Assembly: GCA_037903355.1 (NCBI GenBank)
Contig: JBAJFE010000016.1
Coordinates: forward strand, 620,001-684,000
Direction of reading: 5' to 3'
Length of the DNA stretch: 64,000 bases
Source of the DNA: Trichuris trichiura
Lineage: Eukaryota; Nematoda; Enoplea; Trichinellida; Trichuridae
A program made the position numbers and the translations under genes. Below are positions 1-13,000 of this stretch, piece by piece. A model generated the notes under the pieces. The model saw only the letters and a program-made list of their open reading frames with translations, was not told where the DNA came from and did no database searches. Position 1 is the first letter of the stretch, and the number at the start of each line of letters is the position of its first letter.

Positions 1-958
1 ACCGGTACTCGTTGTGTTCCCGATAAGCGCGCCATTGGAATGCAGTACAGAGGAGATGCCGCTTCTGTTTTGAAATATCTGGAAGCAATGTCCGAAGAAG
101 AATGTACCGAACTTGCGGACCAACTGGACAAAGCAGGGTTGGTCTTGCGAATAATTCTGCTTTCAAAAGCGACGCCTCTCATTCAGGACAGTTGAAGTAA
201 ACTGTAATGGCAAGTGCTTCAACATTACGAAGGAGATGTGCCGCATGGAACCATTCTCCAAGATAGTTCACGTCGAAGAATTCGTTCCGTCCGTCATTGA
301 ACCTTCGTTCGGCATTGGCCGGATAATGTACGCCGTCTGCGAGCACAGTTTTCGAACGCGAAAAGACGACGAACAGCGTACGGTAGGGTGCAACTTGCTT
401 ATTACTTAAATTCAAATTTTCAAACGTTTTTTTTAGTATCTGGCTCTGCCCGCGGTAGTTGCGCCTTACAAATGCTCCATTCTGCCGCTCAGCGCGCATT
501 CGGAATTCCAGCCATTTATACAGCGTCTTTGTACGATTGACTAATGCGCCCTTTGCATGTACGCTATATGTTGGTTTTCTATTTTCAGCCACGCTACTTA
601 CTGAGCTAAACGTAAGCCACAAAATAGACGACAGCGGTGGCTCCATAGGAAGACGTTACGCGCGCACGGACGAAATTGCCATACCGTTCGCTATAACCAT
701 CGATTTCGACACGTTGTCATTCCCTCACTCGGCTACTCTGCGAGAACGAGATAGCATGATGCAAGTTCGTACCCCGGTAAGCGTTGCTGAACTTGAAATT
801 CTTTTTTTATTTAAATTCTCTACCGTACTCTGCAGCTTGACGAATTGCCCGGCATTATCAACGCTTTGGTTTGCGGTACGTTGTCATGGGAAGAAATTTT
901 GGGCAAATTTCCCAAGTTTGTGCAGCAAGAATCGTCCAGGAGGGAGAACGGCGCCTAG
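1..958 (+). CDS. GARS: Glycyl-tRNA synthetase, C-terminal part (5' end lies outside the window)
   Basis: Class II synthetase that charges tRNA-Gly. The exons that I joined are 1-137, 187-382, 437-530, 589-776 and 836-958 (TAG stop 956-958). Introns are 49-59 nt with GT/AG ends, and every junction keeps frame. Visible hallmarks are [11 protein letters not shown] (class II motif 3, with its arginine), [13 protein letters not shown] opening the anticodon-binding domain, and [12 protein letters not shown] followed by TIDFDTL and ATLRERDSM. The C-terminus, with ELPGIINAL and LSWEEIL, ends like the animal enzyme but lacks its basic tail. The N-terminal WHEP and catalytic motifs 1-2 would lie upstream of base 1. 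It converges on ANKRD50 about 0.7 kb away. The identity is recognised from the family; the exact junctions are inferred, and the first donor (GTTGGT) is unusual. Confidence 0.95.
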
Positions 959-1317
959 GCTATAAGCGTCAAGAAAAAAAATGGCAAAATTCGACCTTTG
1001 TTTTAGGCATTGTTCAAAAGTCTTAGGCTTGTCGTTTAAATTTTTTGTTTGTTTGTACGGCAAGGTGACGCGTTCTAATAATAATTTTCCAGTCTTCCTT
1101 CGGTTCAGTCTCTTAGGTGAATTATGCAAATGCAAAAAATCGAGCTGTAAGTAAACCCTTTGAGCCGTCGATCGATAATTAAGCCCTTTCTTTATGGTTA
1201 GCCTTCGAACCTTCCAGCTTACGCTAATTATCCAAGCTTCTGAATTTCTCCAGACATAATATTGTATTGTTTTTTGCTCTGTTAAAGTGTGCATATTAAT
1301 GACCTCTGACCGTGGTG

Positions 1318-1323
1318 AATAAA
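1318..1323 (+). terminator. Candidate polyadenylation signal of GARS
   Basis: Perfect AATAAA about 360 nt downstream of the GARS stop codon. It is the first such hexamer that I find on this strand after the stop. Function is inferred from the motif and its position only. Confidence 0.5.
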
Positions 1324-1376
1324 TTTAAATATTTCCGAGGTTGCACAGCAGCAGTTCATAAAGTGAAATAGCTGCC

Positions 1377-1382
1377 TTTATT
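1377..1382 (-). terminator. Candidate polyadenylation signal of ANKRD50
   Basis: AATAAA on the minus strand, about 260 nt beyond the ANKRD50 stop codon and only about 55 bp from the GARS signal on the opposite strand. The two transcripts could therefore have touching 3' ends. Confidence 0.45.
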
Positions 1383-1642
1383 TCTGTAAAAGCAAGTTCC
1401 TTCGTACGCAATATGAGAGTATTTCGAGGTACGGTAGGTAGAACTTGATTGTCACTTATTTGAAATTTTTCAAAAGTCTACTTTTATATCTATCTCTGCT
1501 TGCGGTACTTGCCCCACCTGTATGTCATTTAAATTCCGCTGTACGACTTGACGTTATGCCGCATTCGTAGAACGTCAGAGATTACAGATTTAATTCAAAT
1601 GTTGCAAAAAGAAGAACAACAAACTAGACAACGCCTACTACT

Positions 1643-4600
1643 TCAAGGAGCGTTTCGGCGATAGTGGGGATTTGTAACTATCAGTGTCCTTTTGGACGAT
1701 CGATGACAGCTTTGCCTGCAGCTGACACGGGAGGAATTGCTGACGCTGAGGGACCCACTTAAGCTTGTATCGCTGTCAGGGACGGTAGAAGTACTCAGGT
1801 CTTCCTGGGTGCTTATTGAGGACCCATTTGAATTTGTCTTTAAGGCTACATGAACAGACCGCCCTGAGTTGTCGCTGAATGTGCCAACTGGATGGTCCGC
1901 CTCTTGAAGAAAAGCAGTCGAAGAATTATCGTCTTCGCTGCTCAATGAAGCGCAGCTGATTGAATCCAGTGGCGGCCTTGTAGTCTCCAAGGTGGCGTCC
2001 GCTTTTGCGCTGCCCGTTGAGTCATTTGTATTCAACAACGATTGATATCCGCTACTGGATTTGGATTCTGCTGATTTTTTTGAACTTCCACTCAGGTTGG
2101 TACACATGCCGACCAGGTTGTACTGAAGCGTTTCAAGTAGATCAGCTATCTCGTCGTGCTTTGATAATCTGGCTATATCTGCCGCCAGCCGGCCGTGCGA
2201 ATCACGATGACCAATATCCGCGCTGAACTGGAGCAGCAACTGCACCAAAGTATCCTTGCCTTCCTGAGCCGCTATGCTAAGTGCTGTGGAACCTTCAAAG
2301 CAATAGGCGTTCGGGTCAGCCTTATGGTCAAGCAGTACTTTCGCCACGTTGTACTTGTTCCTCCATACGGCGATCATCAGGGCGGTTCTGTTCTCACGAT
2401 CTCCGGCGTCTACGTTGGCTCCGTGTCGAAGAAGCAATTCCACAACTGGCAAATTGCCAAGCCAGCTAGCAACATGCAGCGGCGTTCTGCCATGCAAATC
2501 TGCCATATTTGGATCGCACCCGAAGGATAACAGCATGTCGACTATGTCGGCATGCTCTTCCAGCACGGCGTAATACAAACTGGTCCGACCTTCAATATCG
2601 AAAACGTCTACATTGATACCGGCTGATTGGGATACAAGCAGGTAGCATAGCTCGGAGGAACCGCTGGAAGCAGCCAAGTGGAGAGCCGTTCTGCCGTCCA
2701 GAGAAGGCTTGAAGGGACTTGCCCGAAATTGGAGCAGGCACTTTGCCACGTCCAAGTGGCCTTCCTCGACCGCCAGCATAAGCGGGGTGCGCCCACCATT
2801 GTCGCTTAGGTCGACCGTTTCGCCATGATGGCTGCACAGGAGGGCGCAAGCCCCTAAGTGACCATTGCACGAAGCGTAATGCAACGGCGCCCATCCATTG
2901 TTGTCCCTGTGCATTTCGTCCAAACCGGCTAGCAGCAGAGCACCCACAATGTCCGGATTTCCTTGGCTTGCTGCCAAAGACAATACCGTTCTGCCTGTCG
3001 AGTCTATTGTGTCCACGTCGGCACCTTTGGAAAGCAGAAGGTCAACTACAGCCCTTCGACCACAACACGCGGCAAGCATAAGCGGTGTACACTTATGCTC
3101 ATCCTCCGCGTTTAAATCGGCACCTTTGGATATCAGTATTTCGCATACTTCAACTAGACCTTCGAGGGCGGCAAAGTGAAGTACGCTTCGGCCCTGCTTA
3201 TCAGTGATGTCCGCTGTAGCCCTGAGTTTAAGAAGAAGCTCAATCATGGCTTTGCGTTTTTTCTCAGGCAATGGTCCCATCGTTACCACAATAAGAGCTG
3301 TTCGACCATCACGGTCGCGATGGTCAATATCCGCTCCGGCGGCTGCCAACATTTCCACAACGCGAGAATGACCATTGAAGGCAGCTGTCATCAATGCCGT
3401 TCGGCCTTCGCAGTCCTGATGGTCCACCGAAGCGCCGGCTTTGAGCAGGATCGAACAACACTGGTCGTATCCAGCCCAGGAAGCAGCTCTTAAAGCTGTT
3501 CTACCGTCAGCCGAACAGCAGTCCACACTTGCTCCGTGCCTTAGTAGCAAAGCTACCACTAAAGCATGTCCGCTGTGGGCGGCCACCCGCAGAGCCGTCC
3601 AACCGTCCCTGTTAACCGCATTTGCATTGTGACTAGCTTTAAGCAACTGTCGGCAGACGTCGGCATGTCCAAATTTGGCGGCAAGAAATAATGCCGTATT
3701 GCCGCACTCATCTTCAACATCCGGCGAGACGTTGGCTGAGGACAGCCACCAACGAACGCAGGTGGAGCAGCCATTTTGAGCGCTGCTATGCAATGACTTA
3801 TGGCTGACATGACTTTCGTCCTGAATTGGAATCGACAGGTTTACAGAGCAGTGCTTGCTCGAAGGGCCCTTTGGGGTAGCCAACGTGGCACCCAGTTCAA
3901 TCAGCAAGCGAGTAGTCTCGTGATCGCATACGGGATGTGTTAGAAGCAGTTTGTCCGCTTTGGCCCCGCAAGTCATCATCCACATGGTCAACTGATGCAT
4001 ATTCAATCCTAATGACGTCATTTTGCTCAGGTGGTATGCAAATTCGATAAGTTCATTTTTTGACAAAGTCGACGCTCTGAAATAATAATTTCTTGCCATA
4101 TTCAGTTAGTAGCGATGTTTGAAAAAAAACGCTCACCTCAAGGATAGGAACATTGCTAGGCATCCATGGCCGTCGATTTTACGGCATAGATATTTCTGTG
4201 TTGAGTGCTTAACGTCCAGAAGCCACTCGGCGAAGCTACCGTGGAACAGAAGACACATTGTATCGTCGGTCCATAGAAGGCGGGATACCCGTTTTAAGGC
4301 AGCCAAGAAGGAGGACCAAGTCAAGTCGACGTTGGAGGTCCAAGCGGTACGATAAAGTTGTTTGACGCTCAGGGACCTTCTGGAAGCGAGAAGAACGCTG
4401 AATATGTCTCGCACCGTTGAATAAGGGCTGTCGCCTATTAATCTGTCGCACATCCATAGGTATAGTCCGTTTAAGGTGCCTGGGACCTCCTTAGCGCGGT
4501 CCAAGCTGACGAGACCGTCTCGGACAGCGTCCAAGATCAATTCCAAATACAAGAAGCAACCATTGCTCTTTAAGCCTAACAAGTTGACAAGCTCCTCTTG

Positions 4601-5380
4601 GCCTGTGATTGTTTGTTCCGGGCTGCCCTTGAAGGCCAATGAGTCGCTGAGCCGATGCGCGACGTAGGCGCCAACGTCCTCCATAATGTGCGGACGCTGA
4701 GCGTTGTCCAAAGTGATCTTGCGGAAATGAAGGAACCTCCTAGCAATGCATTTGCACTGTCTTCTTGACGTACAAAGCGTGAACAGCCACGGCGGCAGCT
4801 GAGCTTGAAATCTCGCCCAGAGATCCAATATGGAAACAAAGCCATCCGTGCCGGATGGTCCTCCATCGCACCGGTCGTGCAACGAGTCTATCATGACGAA
4901 AAAGGAACAGCCACCGGCCGGCGGAGTATCCAACACTTTAACGTTACTCAGAGGCTCCGCAACAAGTAATCGAAAAGCCTCCACGGGGTCAGCTTCACAC
5001 TTGACAGGATTTTGAAGCCATATTCTTCTTTCTTGTTCTCCCATCACCTTTTGGCGATATCCTGATACTGTAGCTCTTCTGGGACCTTCGGCCGCCAACA
5101 GCTGGCTAGTAAGAGACAGGACAAACTGGCCAGCCGAAGTACTGGCGGCGTCAAAGGTGTTGCAAAAGTAGTAAGCTAAAAGGCGCCCATTGAGCACCTG
5201 TTGCAAGGAGTCGATTCTTGTCGGCCAGATAATCTCGCAACAACAAGCCGTCTTGCCGCAGCCGGGCTCTCCGATGACCACCACGCCTTTGGTACCAGTG
5301 TTCAAGCAGTGTAGGATTCGTTTGAACAGCCATTCTCGACCGATGAACCGCTTCCTCTCCAAAGGGCACTTCGCAGCCAT
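1643..5380 (-). CDS. ANKRD50: ANKRD50 orthologue: STAND-type P-loop NTPase plus about 17 ankyrin repeats
   Basis: Two coding exons, 5380-4137 and 4076-1643, are joined across a 60-nt GT-AG intron and give 1225 aa. The N-terminus (RKRFIGREWLF) matches the start of vertebrate ANKRD50, which supports the ATG at 5380. Walker A is GEPGCGKT (residues 37-44). A Walker B-like FVMIDSLHD lies at 161-169. The diagnostic FAEWLLDVKHSTQKYLC follows before the splice. Ankyrin repeats fill roughly residues 508-1068. A Ser-rich tail of about 157 residues ends in VTNPHY, resembling the TNPxY of the vertebrate tail. ANKRD50 is known as a partner of the SNX27-retromer-WASH endosomal recycling machinery in mammals; here that role is inferred by orthology. 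The vertebrate protein is about 1.4 k residues, so the tail is shorter. TANC proteins are the nearest alternative, but no TPR block is present. Confidence 0.95.
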
Positions 5381-5416
5381 GTCAAAGGCGGCTGCCTGTG
5401 GTCACTGTTTCCTATG

Positions 5417-5419
5417 CCT
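5417..5419 (-). promoter_or_regulatory. Splice acceptor just upstream of the ANKRD50 start (5' UTR or trans-splice site)
   Basis: A pyrimidine run followed by AG leaves a 37-nt leader before the ATG at 5380. I find no obvious coding exon upstream in frame. The site is therefore either the end of a 5' UTR intron or a spliced-leader acceptor. Similar AGs lie close to the start codons of other genes in this window. Confidence 0.45.
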
Positions 5420-6083
5420 AAAAAATGGAATAGAGAGATCATTATATGAATTCTGCGTGGATGGAGAAGAAAGGGCTGTCAAAGAAGCGTGGGAAAACTA
5501 TCGTATTTTTAAGCGCGCGTCATGGGTCGAAGCAACAAGCACATCTCCCGAGAAGCCCCGTAGTGGCGTTCACAGGTGAAAGCTCCGGGAAGGCACTTGT
5601 GCATGCTCAAACGCGTTCAGACCAATTAGTGCTGACCTGCGAAGGCGATCGACCATAGGCAGCTGATGACCTGCGACAAACAATAGTCCGTGGACAGCGA
5701 TCAGGCTTTGGGCCGCCTAATGTTGAATGATACCTACCGGCCGTGCCTATAGTGACAGGATATAGCGACCAGATGTTGTACACGCTGAGCAATAACGAAG
5801 AAGCAAGGCCAAATAGGAACTGCAAAGTCATGTGAAGCGCAATCGGTTTTGGAGAAGAATCGTACTTAAGCCTTTGTCCTACGAACAAACTGCCCAAGCG
5901 ACCGTCTGTCAAAAAAGTGGACAACGAGCAGAGCTAATCAAAACCGCGTACGACAAAGGCTCATTCATTGCCATTTGACGCGGTCACTTTCTCAGGATTG
6001 CTGCAGGTTAAAAGTAACGCGCTACAAAGGCGGAAAGCCTGTCCAGCCGAAGACCATTAGTAGACATCAGAAAGGGAACCCCA

Positions 6084-6377
6084 TTGTTGGTAGAACCTTG
6101 GCCTGACCGCCGGTCACGACCTTGCCTGACGAGGCTAATCGCACCAAGCTGTACAACGACCCTGACGGAGCATCGTCTTTTATTTGCCAGCCGAACTAGG
6201 GAAACGCGGCCAGTGTCCTTAATCCTTGGAAGGTTGTACGCTGTCGGTGGTCCTCATTCGGTTATAGGCATGAAAGGGGTCAAATTGACATTGATGTTTG
6301 CGACCATCGCTATGCATCAAATGGAGAACAACACGACTTCGATGCGCACATTTCCTTATTCGATCATTGGTCAATAA
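6084..6377 (+). pseudogene. Possible decayed kelch-repeat fragment
   Basis: The open frame contains LGRLYAVGG at about 6224-6250, the hydrophobic-GG signature of a kelch blade, with SRTRETRP upstream as in KLHL proteins. The expected VExYDP element does not follow in any frame that I checked, and no neighbouring blade is visible. It may be a chance match or an old fragment. It lies about 0.7 kb upstream of ANKRD50 on the opposite strand. Confidence 0.2.
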
Positions 6378-9300
6378 GGATTTTCAAGAAAAAGTTTTCC
6401 GCTTTTTTCAGTTTGCCACATTTAATCCCTATGCCAACAGTCAATTAATAATACTTTTATAACTTCATAATGTTCAGACGTTTCTCATCTATAATGCTTT
6501 TTTAGGAATGACAAGTCTGAATAGTCTGCTTCTGCCTGTGATCATTTGCGAAATTTGAAGGTTAGCAGCGTAAGTATAATTGTAGTAACTAAGAATTCGA
6601 AAGAAAACTATGGATAATCCACTTTGCGCCCTTTGCATCTTAAAGGAACGAATATGAGCACCCAAACTTGAAATATTTTTTTGAAACCTGAGCTTAGGAA
6701 AGATGAAAATAGCGTGCCGAAACGCTATCGAGTGAACGGCTTTGCACTTTGTCCACGTATCCGCCGAGCGTGACATTCAATTAGCAATGGGAAATTAAAT
6801 TTATGCCACCGCCATGTATGGCCGAATGAAAAGTGAATTGATGAGCTGTTGCTGTAAGAATAGGCGGCAACGCGGTATGAAACCAAGCGGCTAACATTGT
6901 AGGCGTAAACTTCATGCGCCAAAAGCAATAAAGGAGCAGTGCAACCGGTCCGAATCGATGTGGACGCAGTCGGATGGAAAAATTTAGTAATGAAGGAAGA
7001 AGGCGTAAAGTTGGACTTGTTCGTCGACGCCTTCGCTCTTCAACAAGAGACGCTCCTGCGCCATTACGCTTCATCTGGCTTTGCCCTATGCATTGCCAAA
7101 TTTGAATAGAAGCTATACGCTGCCGAGAAATGTCATGCAACATTTCTTATAATTGTGAGATGTACATACTGTAAGGACAATGCGTCAGATATGAATGAAC
7201 AAAAGCATCACCATTTTACATGACGGATATTTGAAATGAACATACTATCAAGTTGACGCAAGCGCTGTACAGTATCATATGACAGGCAGAGTTGTGAATC
7301 AAATGTGCTTCTTAACAAGAAGAGCTTTTGAGACGCAACCGTTGTCATCTCCGCAACGATGAGATGTCATAAACCATTGGAAGAACTGGCAGCAGCCGTA
7401 CGTTGCGTATAACTTTGAAAGAAGCATCTGGTTGAACGTAATCGCTATTTGTTTCTTAGAGAAGGCAAAGGATTAGCTTACGCTCAATGGAATGTTGTTG
7501 AATCATTGTGAACGAATGGACAGACGGGCGAATAAAAATTTGAAACTTTGTACGCATGATAGGCTCAACAAATTGCGGAAATCGATTCGATCTATTTTGG
7601 CTGAAAAAGTGACAAATGCAAAAGCGAATTGGCGGATGATCTATTGCAAACGTGCTGACAGCTGATCAAGATGATTCATTGCGGAAAAGAGTAGCAAACA
7701 TCCGGCTTTAGCTGATCCGCGCTAAGGAAGCTGAAGCACAACGGAAAGTAACAACTTGTTGCTAAAGCAGTTTCGAAATGAATGGAATTTCTATGAAGCT
7801 CTTCTCATTGGGCAAAATTGAAGAGGAAACTCTAAATGGAGCTTAGCTGCATTGGTAGAAATTTAAATTATTTTAAATTTGCATAAATGCCTCGAATATT
7901 TATCCTATTACCTCACTGGTTCGCGCTGAAGAAGCATTGGTTTGCTCTAGGTCCGGAAAAACCAAAAAAATTGCATATGGTCCATGTCGGCATAGTAGCC
8001 CGCCCACTCGGACGTACAGAAATACCTAATGGCGTAGAGCAACCGTTCACCGCTGTCGCACATGACCCAGAATCGATGCAGCGCGGTGCAAGTAACCTTG
8101 TTCTTACAAGATGTAGTGCGGAGAGGACGTGCGCTTGGCAAACAGAGAAGGCAAGTTTGCAAAGGGTAGAAATTTAAATGCGCAGCAAAATCTGCTGATT
8201 ACTTAAACTCACTCTGCGCACAAGGCGGTGCCAATTCATGGGAAGTCATCAAGAACGCAAACAAGCGACCGTCAGCGGGTTGGCAGCATCAGTGCTTTGA
8301 CGTGATCGGCAGAGTTTGACAGTTGCCTGGCGTTTCTCACATGATCTCAGCCGTGTAATAAAAATGCAACTTGGAGAGGTCCGCTAGCAAGGCAACTATG
8401 CATCCTCTGTACGCGCTACTCGAGATATAAGATGGACGTTGGAATGATAAGGAAATAGTAAGAGCGCAAAGCCTTCAGTCTACTTTCAGTATATTGAAGC
8501 AAAAGTGCAATTTTTTATGTAAACAATGTCTTTTAAACGAGCGAGCGAAGTTCACCATCCTCTGGCGGGAAAAAAGGAAGATTAGTTAACCTCCAGCCGA
8601 TATAAAGCAGCAAATATATCAAAAATATACTGAAAATAGTACCCACGAAATGATAAAAATGAATAAAAAACAGTAGTTTAAATAATACGACACTAAAGTA
8701 TACGAGTTTAGATAATTATTTACTAGCAACCGCGGATGACGTTATATTATTAAAAAACGAATTCACTTGTTGATGGTGGAAACGGGAAAGGCAAGAAATT
8801 AATCTTCGGCGCCTGCGACAAAGGTATGCTGCTGCCTTTAACTCACTTCAATGTTATGAAGAGTCGATATGTTCCCTCAATTCTTAGCGTTACTCGCTGC
8901 TCAGATATGTCATCTATTGCATCACGATCGAAGTAACATTGGTTCTTTCTTATTTGGATTTCAATTATGCCGCTACGCTTCAGCACCACGGCCGCTTCGA
9001 ACGATTAAGGGCACAAGCTCAACTTTTCAACTTTGCCAATTTAAATTAGACAATGGAACCTGAAAATGCGAATTTTTAGTACTAATAGTATTAGCAATTT
9101 TGAAGAGCAGCTCTGAAGCATATGCTTATAATGTCAGTTAGCATCCTTTTTGAAACAAATGATAAGCATGAGCTGAAGCTGATAAGAAAACTGACTACAT
9201 TCGAATAAACCATTAATAGTTAGGCAATGCCGCAACGAAAATAAATGACCGCTTTTAAGTGTTATTAGCTAAATGGAACAAACGGGAAGCGATTAAAATT

Positions 9301-9988
9301 GCACGGAAGGAATATAAACGGTGACAAGTACCTGCAAATCCAAACGGCAACAATTAACGAAGGGTATAAAACTGTAAGCGCTTTTTTGATTGAATTCCTC
9401 CTTTACCTTAAGGCAGTCTTTAAGCCAAAAGCCGATTAAATAAGCGTAGCCTTCTACACAATCTTGTCTGCATGTAGCTTGTACGCGTATGCTATTCATC
9501 GCGCGGAAGAAAAAACTAAATTAAGTAAATCTTACATCATTGTTGGCATGGAAGAGGAGCGCAAACTCAAAAAATGCGGCACATGTCGACTTTTCATGTG
9601 CTAACGTAATCAACCCATTCTCGAGGGATTACGGACTTGCAAGATAAAAAGCAGTAACCTACTGAGTTCGATAAGACTTTCGGGTCGTTCTTTTGCTCTC
9701 GATTTGTCATGCGGATCAATAACATTCGAAAAAGAAAAATTTAAAGACGCCCACGCCAGACGGAGCATTTGCAAGAATAAATATCTTAGTTTTGACAGCA
9801 CGTTGAAACTTGACGCTTTTGAAAATATTTCTAAATCTGCGCCGCTGAGATTCAGCGTCTCAAATATAAACACCCTTTTTTGCCATGGCGTTTTGAAATA
9901 CCAATATTATGCAATAATAATTGAAAAGAGGCAACTTTAAGGTTGTGGATTTCAAGCCAACTTTTTCATACTTAACCTGATTTTCATT

Positions 9989-10050
9989 CTGTTCTTTAAG
10001 GCAGCATTTTCTGTCCTTTAAAGGACAGAAAATGCTGCCTTAAAAAACAG
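9989..10050. repeat. Near-perfect palindrome with 31-nt arms and no spacer
   Basis: The two arms meet at 10019/10020. The inner 25 nt are perfectly complementary, then there is one mismatch and 5 more pairs. No transposase or flanking gene explains it. It may be the remnant of a foldback element or a cruciform-prone junction. Confidence 0.85.
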
Positions 10051-13000
10051 GATGCAATTGTACAGCCCTGTGCCAAGCCATTTGGCTTAAAACACATTAC
10101 GGAATGCAAAGAATAATCTATGAAATAAAGGCGGAAACATGACGAGCTATAAAAAGTTAACAAAAAATCTTGACAACTATTAATAAAATAATATTAATAA
10201 TTGAACGTCCTGCCTATTGCGCTGACAGTTTTTCACATTGATATTGATCCTTCCTATGTACAAAGTTAACTGGAGAAGTCGAGCTGTGTAACCCAATGGA
10301 TTAGATGACGCTTACAGCTTGCTGTCACACCGGAATCCTACAGACAAATATATTTGCGACAAGAATTTCTTCTAAAATCGTAATTATTCTCCCGGACAAT
10401 GAAAAGACTAGTTTTAAGTTCGCATGATTCATACTGTCGGCCTTCTCTGCTTAAAAATTGTTTTGTTCAAAATTCTGACCAGACCTAAGGAGAGGGACTT
10501 TGCTGTCAATGCAATGCTGCAAAGATGTCAAAACTTTAGCGCGTAAACCACGATCGTCGCTCACAGATCTTTACCGACCCGACGAGGGCAGGAAGACGTC
10601 AAAAAGATCACATATGACGCGCGCCACGCTATTAAGGAACATTTCAGCAGCAGTGGTAGTGAAGCGCGCGACGTTTTAAAGATCCAGATAAGTATAAAAG
10701 GTGTGGCAGCTGTTTGGACACTTCCAGACAGAAGGATCTTACTTCCACAGGCAGCAGCGTTGCAGCAATGAACTTTTTTAAAAATCGAATTTAGTCGATA
10801 GCTTTATGACAACTGCTCATCAAAGGAAAAGTTGCTTTTTGCTCAAAAATTTATCTAAGCAATGCCGCTTACGGAAATGGGATATCCGTTCGACCTTTAG
10901 TCGAACCGATGTAGCCATGAAACAAACACGTATACCTTTTACCTAACCGAAGTAGGCGATGCCATATCAGTGATCACCTATATGTTGTTAGCCTAAAGAT
11001 GTGAGCGTTATTCAACATCAGAAGACGGGTTTATCTTGCAGGAAATGAATACTGCTCTTCGGAACGCGTTTGATTGAAGAAATTATGTAAACACGTCTGG
11101 TCGATATTTTTTAACCGCTTTGCTAGGAATGCTTCAAACCACTTTAGAAGCTATCCACGAGTATTAGCTTCCGCATAGTAAACGTGGCAAAAAATTTCCA
11201 ATTGTTTGCGCAATCATAGCCTTTTTTCAAGAATAACTTAAACAAACTCAGGAAAACAACTCCCGCCGACTACGTGACGCGAAATCACTTGCTTTAAGCA
11301 GCTGTAGGCCATAGGTTCAACATGCATTAATAAGTTAGCAGTTTTAGAAAGAAAGAGTAGGTGTTAATGAATAAGCAATTTTCGTAGCGACAATAACTGT
11401 CATTCGCCTCATTCAAAAATGATATACAGCTCTTACCTGGTCGACGGAATGACTCCCCATTCGCGAGATAGGAAAAGTGCAGCACTACTCAGTGCTTGGC
11501 GTTATGCTGACTCGCTTAAGCGTGGCATAGGTGCTCTGACTTAAGCATCTGACGTTGTAAACAGCAAGCAGTTAAGAGCATATATGCCTGGCACGTACTA
11601 GCAGAATGCTCAAGACAATAAACTAACACATCTATCACCGTGAAAGGAGAAGCACGGCCAATTATTAATGTGACATATACTTTCGTTGAGATTATAGAAA
11701 TTTGCTTACATCGCGTGAGAATTCATTGATAGAACATGAAATTCAACAACAAGGAGATCTCCGACGGCGATGGCAATTTCCGTTGACGCAGCATTCCTTG
11801 CAGGCGTCTATAATCTAATTAATGAGAAGTTCTCTTAATGGCACTCAATGAGGAGACAAAGTCCAACGAATTACACAGCTTTGGAAAATGAATTTGAGAA
11901 GTTGCGGATGGTGAATGAAATAATACGACGCTGGATGGAATCAACTCAAAATGTATTCGTAGAAATTGAATGTTGGCTCTTTTGTAAACTGGGCAATAAT
12001 ATTCGCGGGACGACTACCACTGGTTTTGTCGATTTAAGCCGAATGGAAGTACAACAAGCTCACTAAGCAGAATTCCATAGAGACTACTGATAACCAAGAA
12101 GGGGATCATTGATTGGCCTTTGCCCAAACGTCTTATGTGAAATGCAACTCAACAGCGAGTATGATACGATGGTAATCCCAACAGGTGATTAAGTAAACAT
12201 TCAACGGTAAAGATAGATTTATGAATTCAAATATTTACTGTTATTTACGCATAGATTTGAAAGTCAACATATCAATAATTCAGTTGATTGAACTAGAAGT
12301 CATTCAAAAAACTGGTGAAGATTTAAAAGTACCTATTTATCAACCACATTTTGTAACCATACCGTTAAGACGGAACGAAAAAACTCACCCTAATGCCTGC
12401 CGCCAACTCTATCGCATTCTCTTCAAGGGGATTTCATTAGGTTAAGCGACGTCTAGATGCTAATGAAATTGTCGATGAAGAGCAGAGAATCAATTGCCTA
12501 TTTACAACGAAAGCGGAGCATTAGATATGCTTACGGTTGAGACTTGTTGGGAGAGAACGGAGAGACTAACGATGATTCCTAAGTTTCTGCTAAGACATTT
12601 TCCGGCTTGCAATATCATTTGAAAGACTTTCCCACGCGGGATGACAAATGACGCAGCAGTTGTTTCTGGCAGAACCTGACTGACGTCTGCCTTAATCGAA
12701 CAAGTTCATTAGGGAGGAACCGGTTGCCAACATTGACGAATGTCTTGTTACGGAAAAGGTATGCCACCTTAACGGACCGACATGGCAAGGAAACCCGCTG
12801 GCAACTTATTAAGCATAAACTTTTACGACACTTTTCCCACGCGCAATGCGAACATAAACTTTTTAACCTCTTACCTCCGGGAAAAAATGTCGTATGAAAA
12901 AAATATGTAATTTGTTGCTTCGCAGCTTTAAATCAAACCTGCGTACGCTAGCCTGAAGAGTATTCGCGCCGTTTTGGAAAATGCAAAATTGCCATTGCGC

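Larger units (their letters stand above)
959..1642. other. Convergent intergenic region between GARS and ANKRD50
   Basis: Contains only the 3' ends of the two tail-to-tail genes. A + strand AATAAA (1318-1323) can serve GARS. A TTTATT (1377-1382), which is AATAAA on the other strand, can serve ANKRD50. With these signals the two 3' UTRs would meet or overlap slightly around 1340-1400. I see no coding sequence in it. Confidence 0.6.

Noticed and set aside
2005..3810. Several 60-110 codon frames on both strands over the ankyrin region
   Set aside because: They are shadow frames of the long repetitive ANKRD50 coding sequence.
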